Source: Gammaproteobacteria bacterium
GTDB lineage: Bacteria; Pseudomonadota; Gammaproteobacteria; Steroidobacterales; Rariloculaceae
Direction: 5' to 3'
Assembly (NCBI GenBank): GCA_016927175.1
Contig: JAFGNC010000242.1
Coordinates: 1 to 36,712 of the forward strand
DNA length: 36,712 nt
The translations under genes were made by a program, and so were the position numbers. How positions within the stretch are numbered: position 1 is the first letter of the stretch; every line of letters starts with the position of its first letter. The notes below the pieces were generated by a model, which was not told where the DNA came from, searched no databases, and saw only the letters and a list, made by a program, of their open reading frames with translations. Positions 32,941 to 36,712 of the stretch are shown here, in pieces.

Positions 32941-32974
32941 GCGCGGCGTGCCGGCCCGGCCCGGCGCGCCGCGC
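32941..32974. terminator. GC-rich hairpin between convergent genes
   Basis: GCGCGGCGTGCCGG and CCGGCGCGCCGCGC form a 14-bp stem with one T-G wobble around a 6-nt loop (CCCGGC). It lies between the peroxidase-like gene (plus) and the isoaspartate methyltransferase gene (minus). No T-tract follows on either strand, so it is at best a non-canonical bidirectional terminator. Confidence 0.4.
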
Positions 32975-32984
32975 GGCGTCGCCG

Positions 32985-33743
32985 TCAGCGACCGTCGTCG
33001 TCGCGAGTCAGAGGCACGAACACGACCGGCAGCACGTCGACGACGTTCAGCTCGCCTTCCGCGGTCTTCTCGAGCAGCTGCAGCGTTTGCGAGCCGCCCT
33101 GCGGACCGACCGGCACGACCATCCGGCCGCCCGGAATCAGCTGCTCGACCAGCGGGGGCGGAATCTCCTCCGGCGCGGCGGTGACGAGGATCGCATCGAA
33201 CGGCGCGGCGGCGGGCCAGCCGAGATAGCCGTCACCGATCCGCACCGTGACGTTGTCGTAGCCGAGGCGTGCCAGCGTTTCGGCCGCGCGAAGGCCCAGC
33301 TGCTCGACGATCTCGATCGTGTAGACGTGCTCGACCAGCTCGGCCAGCACGGCCGCCTGATAACCGGACCCGGTGCCGATCTCGAGCACGACTGAGTCCT
33401 GATCGACCTCGGCGAGGTCCGTCATCAGCGCGACGATGTAGGGCTGCGAGATCGTCTGCCCGGCGCCTATCGGCAGCGGCCGGTTCTGGTAGGCCTGCTC
33501 CTGCAGCTCCGGGGGCACGAACTCGTGCCGCGGCACTTCGGCCAGAGCCGACAGCACGCGTGCGTCGAGCTGACTTCGTTCCGTCTGGCGGCGCGCCGCG
33601 CTGGCGCTGCGCTCGATGTCTCGAACCATGTCGGCCCGCTGCTCCTGCCGGCGCTGCTCGACGTCAAGCTGGGCGAGCACGGCCGTCGACGTCGTGCCGC
33701 AGCACAGCGTCGAGGCGATCAGCGCCAGAGTCTTGTTCGGCAT
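32985..33743 (-). CDS. Exported protein-L-isoaspartate O-methyltransferase
   Basis: PIMT methylates isoaspartyl residues with SAM and starts repair of damaged proteins. The 252-residue product carries PRHEFVPPELQEQAYQNRPLPIGAGQTISQPYIVALM (about 71-107), VVLEIGTGSGYQAAVLAEL (SAM motif I, about 118-136), and a stretch with VTAAPEEIPPPLVEQL, in family order. Unusually, it starts with a Sec-type signal (MPNKTLALIASTLCCGTTST, then AVLAQ). GAGG is 8 nt before the ATG. It is 47 nt downstream of the permease gene. Cytosolic Pcm is normally about 210 residues without a signal. How SAM would reach the periplasm is not evident. Confidence 0.9.
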   Translation of the reverse strand: MPNKTLALIASTLCCGTTSTAVLAQLDVEQRRQEQRADMVRDIERSASAARRQTERSQLDARVLSALAEVPRHEFVPPELQEQAYQNRPLPIGAGQTISQPYIVALMTDLAEVDQDSVVLEIGTGSGYQAAVLAELVEHVYTIEIVEQLGLRAAETLARLGYDNVTVRIGDGYLGWPAAAPFDAILVTAAPEEIPPPLVEQLIPGGRMVVPVGPQGGSQTLQLLEKTAEGELNVVDVLPVVFVPLTRDDDGR

Positions 33744-33790
33744 CTCGGTCACCTCGTGTCGAGCATTATTGTGCCACCTCTCGCGCCGGG

Positions 33791-35140
33791 TCAGCGACCG
33801 GGGCTCGGCGCTTGCGCACCGGCGCGAAGGCGCCGCAGGTGCAGCCGGCGAACCAGCAGATACAGCAGCCCTCCGGATCCGATCGTGGCGGCGGCCGCAA
33901 CCATTTCCCACGGATTCAGCGTCGCCGCCAGAGCGGCGAACAACAGCGTGAACGCCACGAACACGATCGGCGCCCACGGATAGCCGGGCAGACGGTGCGC
34001 CACGGCGGGGCTGCGACGCACCGCCACGAACAGACTCGCGACGGTCGCTGCCGTGCTGAGCCCGAGCGTGAAGCCGAGGTAGGACAGCAGCTGCTGCAGC
34101 CCCGCGATCCACACGACCAGGATCGCGAGTACCCCCTGGGCCAGCACGGCGGTCGTCGGCGTCTCGCCTTCGAAGCGCAGAAACGCCGGCATCAGCCCGT
34201 CGTCGGCCATCTTCGCATACACCCTCGGGCCCACCATGATCATCGCGGAGACGGACGTGAACAACGCCAGCGCGACGATCGCCCGCACCAGGCCGGCGAG
34301 CCCTTGACCGCCCACCGTACCTGCGGCCACGGCCGCGACGTCCTCCTGCCCGACGACCGCATCGAACGGCGGCAACAGGACGAACACCGAGTTCAGCAGC
34401 AGGTAGAACAGCATCGTCAGAGCCGTGCCGAGCAGCAGCGCTCGAGGCACCCTGTCCGCGGCCGAGGGTACCTCGCCGGCGAGATAGACGGCCGCGTTGA
34501 AACCCGAGTAGCTGAACGATATCCACATCAGCGTCAGCGCGAACGCGGCGATCGAGAACGGCGGCGGCTCGGGGCCGGCTACCGCCGCAAACCCTGCCCA
34601 CGAAGACAGCCCGAAACCGAAGTAGGCATATGCGCAGAAGACGAGCATCGCGGTGAGCTTCAGACCGACCGCCGCGTTCTGAACCCACGCGCCCTGCCGC
34701 ATCTTCAGCGCGTGCAGCAGCACGGCGACGGCGATCACCGCCGTAGCGACGGTGTTGCCGGCAATCGCTCCGCCCTGCCGCTCCGCCGCCGGAGCGGCAT
34801 AGGCCGCAAACGTCAGGGCCGCGTATGCGATGGCGCCGGTGAATCCGGCCAGCAGCGAAACCCACCCCGCGACGAAGCCGGCCGCGGGATGGATGGTCTT
34901 CGACAGGTAAAGATATTCCCCGCCCGATTCCGGAGCGAGCTTCGCGAGCGAACCGTAGCTGAGAGCCCCGCACAGAGCCAGCAGGCCGCCGATTACCCAG
35001 GCCGCCAGCACCCGATACGGAGAGCCGAGATCCGCCAGCGCGAAGCCGGACGTCGTGAACACTCCGGCGCCGATCATGTTCCCGACGACCAGCGCCGTCA
35101 GCGTGACGAGACCGAGAACCGCGGGCGAGCGCCGCTGCAC
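33791..35140 (-). CDS. APC family amino acid permease
   Basis: The 449-residue protein has about 12 predicted transmembrane helices. It shows APC hallmarks: ALVVGNMIGAGVFTTSGFALADLG in TM1 (about 16-40), APESGGEYLYLSKTIHPAAGFVAGW, FSYSGFNAAVYLAGEVPSAADRVPRAL in the TM6 region, and a stretch containing ARVYAKMADDGLMP-like text (PRVYAKMADDG). It likely imports amino acids or related molecules by proton or sodium coupling or exchange; the substrate is not identifiable. The start is GTG at 35140, only 2 nt after the stop of the methyltransferase gene, so the two are translationally linked. Confidence 0.92.
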   Translation of the reverse strand: MQRRSPAVLGLVTLTALVVGNMIGAGVFTTSGFALADLGSPYRVLAAWVIGGLLALCGALSYGSLAKLAPESGGEYLYLSKTIHPAAGFVAGWVSLLAGFTGAIAYAALTFAAYAAPAAERQGGAIAGNTVATAVIAVAVLLHALKMRQGAWVQNAAVGLKLTAMLVFCAYAYFGFGLSSWAGFAAVAGPEPPPFSIAAFALTLMWISFSYSGFNAAVYLAGEVPSAADRVPRALLLGTALTMLFYLLLNSVFVLLPPFDAVVGQEDVAAVAAGTVGGQGLAGLVRAIVALALFTSVSAMIMVGPRVYAKMADDGLMPAFLRFEGETPTTAVLAQGVLAILVVWIAGLQQLLSYLGFTLGLSTAATVASLFVAVRRSPAVAHRLPGYPWAPIVFVAFTLLFAALAATLNPWEMVAAAATIGSGGLLYLLVRRLHLRRLRAGAQAPSPGR

Positions 35141-35142
35141 CG

Positions 35143-35853
35143 TCAGCGCTTCTCGAAGTGGCGGACGAAGGTCTCGCTCATGCCGTCGACAGTCGCGTCA
35201 TCGGTCAGACGGAAACCGTTGGCCTCGATCTCGTCGGTGAACTCTTCCTTGCTTGCGCGAATGTGCTCGAGCACGAACTCCGGCGACTCGCCCTCGACGC
35301 GGTCGAACTCGACGATGACGAGCTTGCCGCCCGGACGCAGCGCCGTGTGGATCGACTCGAGCATGGCTTCGTAATCCTCGAAGTGATGGTAAGCGTCGCA
35401 AACGAACACGACGTCCACCGAATCCGCGGGAAGCCGGATCGAATCCTCGGCACCGAGCACGGCCTCGACCTGTGTCAGCCCCCGCTCGGCTGCCTTCTCC
35501 TCGATGTGCTCGATGAAGCTCGGCACGATGTCGACGGCGTAGACCTTGCCGCTGCCGCCGACGCGGGCCGCGAGCAGCGGCTCGAACAGGCCCGTTCCGG
35601 CGCCGACGTCGGCGACCGACTGGCCCGGGCGCAGCCCGATCCCTTCCACGATCTGCTCCCGGAAGTCGTAAGCCTCCCGCCCTTCGCTCTCGAAGCGATC
35701 GACCCAGACCTCGACGTCGAGATTCGGATCCCGATACGGCGCATTGACGTCCTCGGGTTCCGCCTGCTGTGCCTGCACGCCGACCGATACCGCGAGCGCG
35801 GCGCAGGCGAGCAATAAAGCTTTGAGCGACGATGATCGGTTGATGTATTTCAT
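35143..35853 (-). CDS. Exported class I SAM-dependent methyltransferase
   Basis: The 236-residue protein has a clear signal peptide (SSSLKALLLACAALAVSV, then GVQAQ, about 8-29). The methyltransferase fold shows motif I VADVGAGTGLFEPLLA (about 80-95), VYAVDIVPSFIEHI (the SAM-ribose acidic residue), a stretch with VDVVFVCDAYHHFEDYEAML, and ALRPGGKLVIVEFDR. The ordering is that of ubiquinone/menaquinone-type methyltransferases, but the substrate is not identifiable. AAGGGGGA is 6 nt before the ATG. It heads a closely packed set with the permease (2-nt gap) and the exported PIMT. Confidence 0.9.
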   Translation of the reverse strand: MKYINRSSSLKALLLACAALAVSVGVQAQQAEPEDVNAPYRDPNLDVEVWVDRFESEGREAYDFREQIVEGIGLRPGQSVADVGAGTGLFEPLLAARVGGSGKVYAVDIVPSFIEHIEEKAAERGLTQVEAVLGAEDSIRLPADSVDVVFVCDAYHHFEDYEAMLESIHTALRPGGKLVIVEFDRVEGESPEFVLEHIRASKEEFTDEIEANGFRLTDDATVDGMSETFVRHFEKR

Positions 35854-35941
35854 GTCGGATCCCCCTTCAGCAGAACTTCTGAGCCGCCGCGCCGCGGCCT
35901 CGATAAGATCGCCGGAGAGCCCGCATCGCCCGGCGCAGGCG

Positions 35942-36712
35942 TCACGGCTTGACGAGCTCGCCGACCATTCGGCCGGCGCCGGTCAGCTGCTTCCACGTGC
36001 GGCGCCAGCTGCGCTTCGACGTCGCCTCGCGCTGGATCCGGATCCAGCGGGCCCGCTGCGCGTCGCCGAACAGCCCGGCCAGCCTGAAGCGCAACAGGTC
36101 GACGTTGTACGGCTCGGCTCCGTCGAGGCGCATCGGAACGACCCGGTCGATGTCGATCTCGAGGTCGGCCGCGATCGCGTCGAGCCGCGTACGTATCGCG
36201 CGCTCGGCCGGCGTCGACGGCGATTCCACGTTGTACGGCGGCGCCCAGTCGCCGATCCCGGCCACGCGATCGACGTGGCTTGCGACGATCACGACGGGCG
36301 GCATCCGCCGTTGCGGTTCCTCGGCGAATCGCGCCCGCATCGCGCCCAGCGCTTTGGCGTCCAGCGCACGGTTCTCGACGTCGGCCGGCACGACCCACAG
36401 TATCAGGTCACAGACGAACGCGCGCTTCGTCAGCTCCTCGATCGCGGACTCGTCGTCGAGCCCCGGCGAGTCGATCAGATAGGCGGCCGGAGATCCGTGC
36501 TCGCGAAGCTCGTAGCCTTCGAACGCTTTCGTGCTCGGCCGCACGTCCACGTCCGCGTGCAGTCCGCCGAGCAGCGTGTTGACCAGGGTCGACTTGCCGG
36601 CATTGGTCCGCCCGGCGACCAGCAGCCGCAACGCGCCCGGCAGCGCGAGCACGGCCGCCGCGCCTCCGAGACCTTCGTCGGCGGCCGCTTCGGCAATGCC
36701 CTCGGCGTCTAC
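35942..36712 (-). CDS. GTPase domain protein, N-terminus beyond the window
   Basis: The frame is open to the window edge; 257 residues are visible, with at least 20 upstream of the GTG at 36652. The G1 motif GRTNAGKST, the G3 motif DSPGLDDE and a G4-like SHVDR are in the order of Era/HSR1-type GTPases. ADVDVRPSTKAFEGYEL is the switch I region. The C-terminal 40 or so residues are basic (QREATSKRSWRRTWKQL), perhaps membrane- or RNA-contacting. The sequence resembles the GTPases linked to YcjF/DUF697 proteins or YfjP, not a named factor. It is 88 nt upstream of the methyltransferase gene on the same strand. Confidence 0.85.
   Translation of the reverse strand, partial: VDAEGIAEAAADEGLGGAAAVLALPGALRLLVAGRTNAGKSTLVNTLLGGLHADVDVRPSTKAFEGYELREHGSPAAYLIDSPGLDDESAIEELTKRAFVCDLILWVVPADVENRALDAKALGAMRARFAEEPQRRMPPVVIVASHVDRVAGIGDWAPPYNVESPSTPAERAIRTRLDAIAADLEIDIDRVVPMRLDGAEPYNVDLLRFRLAGLFGDAQRARWIRIQREATSKRSWRRTWKQLTGAGRMVGELVKP

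Noticed and set aside
33744..34973. Upstream part of a 662-codon frame leading into the isoaspartate methyltransferase
   Set aside because: It is an out-of-frame shadow of the APC permease; the enzyme starts at the signal peptide ATG at 33743.
1..36712. CRISPR array, insertion sequences, prophage or integration sites
   Set aside because: No regularly spaced direct repeats, transposase or integrase motifs were seen anywhere.

Overview
The window reads as a GC-rich gammaproteobacterial chromosome segment, probably from an uncultured or environmental lineage. The clearest taxonomic sign is the minus-strand block rimP-nusA-infB-rbfA-truB-rpsO-pnp. Its NusA carries the two C-terminal acidic repeats typical of gamma- and betaproteobacteria. 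Genes at both edges are cut: the 5' end of pnp at the left and a GTPase at the right. No rRNA, tRNA, CRISPR array, insertion sequence or phage gene was recognised.

Layout. (1) 1-7150: the translation/transcription block, with an internal promoter and hairpin before rpsO, a terminator between rpsO and pnp, and a structured leader with two tandem intrinsic terminators before rimP. (2) 7223-14447, all minus: an overlapping set of M23 peptidase, SEC-C membrane protein and c-type cytochrome; a DUF3500 protein; a small membrane protein; an exported FG-GAP protein; an unrecognised membrane-anchored protein; and a Tat-exported aldo/keto reductase-like protein that lacks catalytic residues. (3) 14602-16847, plus: a PadR regulator, a membrane-anchored TonB-family protein and a DUF4159 protein. 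(4) 17121-24223, minus: a nine-gene, tightly overlapping Mrp-type cation/proton antiporter operon. It has three NuoL/M/N-like subunits rather than the usual two, and the MrpA C-terminal part is a separate small gene.

(5) 24254-30056: a periplasmic redox region. It holds three members of one uncharacterised exported family (shared WDGDTLVIE-type motif), a class II-like cytochrome c lipoprotein, a divergent PQQ-dependent alcohol dehydrogenase and a DUF6152 protein. (6) 30331-32924: a YihY/BrkB membrane protein and, divergently, a di-heme cytochrome c peroxidase/MauG-like protein with a long N-terminal extension. (7) 32985-35853, minus: an exported SAM-dependent methyltransferase, an APC amino acid permease and an exported protein-L-isoaspartate methyltransferase, closely packed. 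(8) 35942-36712: the partial GTPase.

How the parts fit together (inference): the left block is housekeeping. Much of the rest acts in the envelope or periplasm: quinoprotein oxidation with c-type cytochromes as likely electron acceptors, sodium/proton exchange by the Mrp complex, and cell-wall and protein maintenance. The parts most worth follow-up are the two exported methyltransferases around a permease, the quinoprotein locus with its paralogous exported family, the third antiporter subunit lacking conserved charged residues, and the tandem-terminator leader of rimP. All assignments come from reading the sequence; no database search was run.
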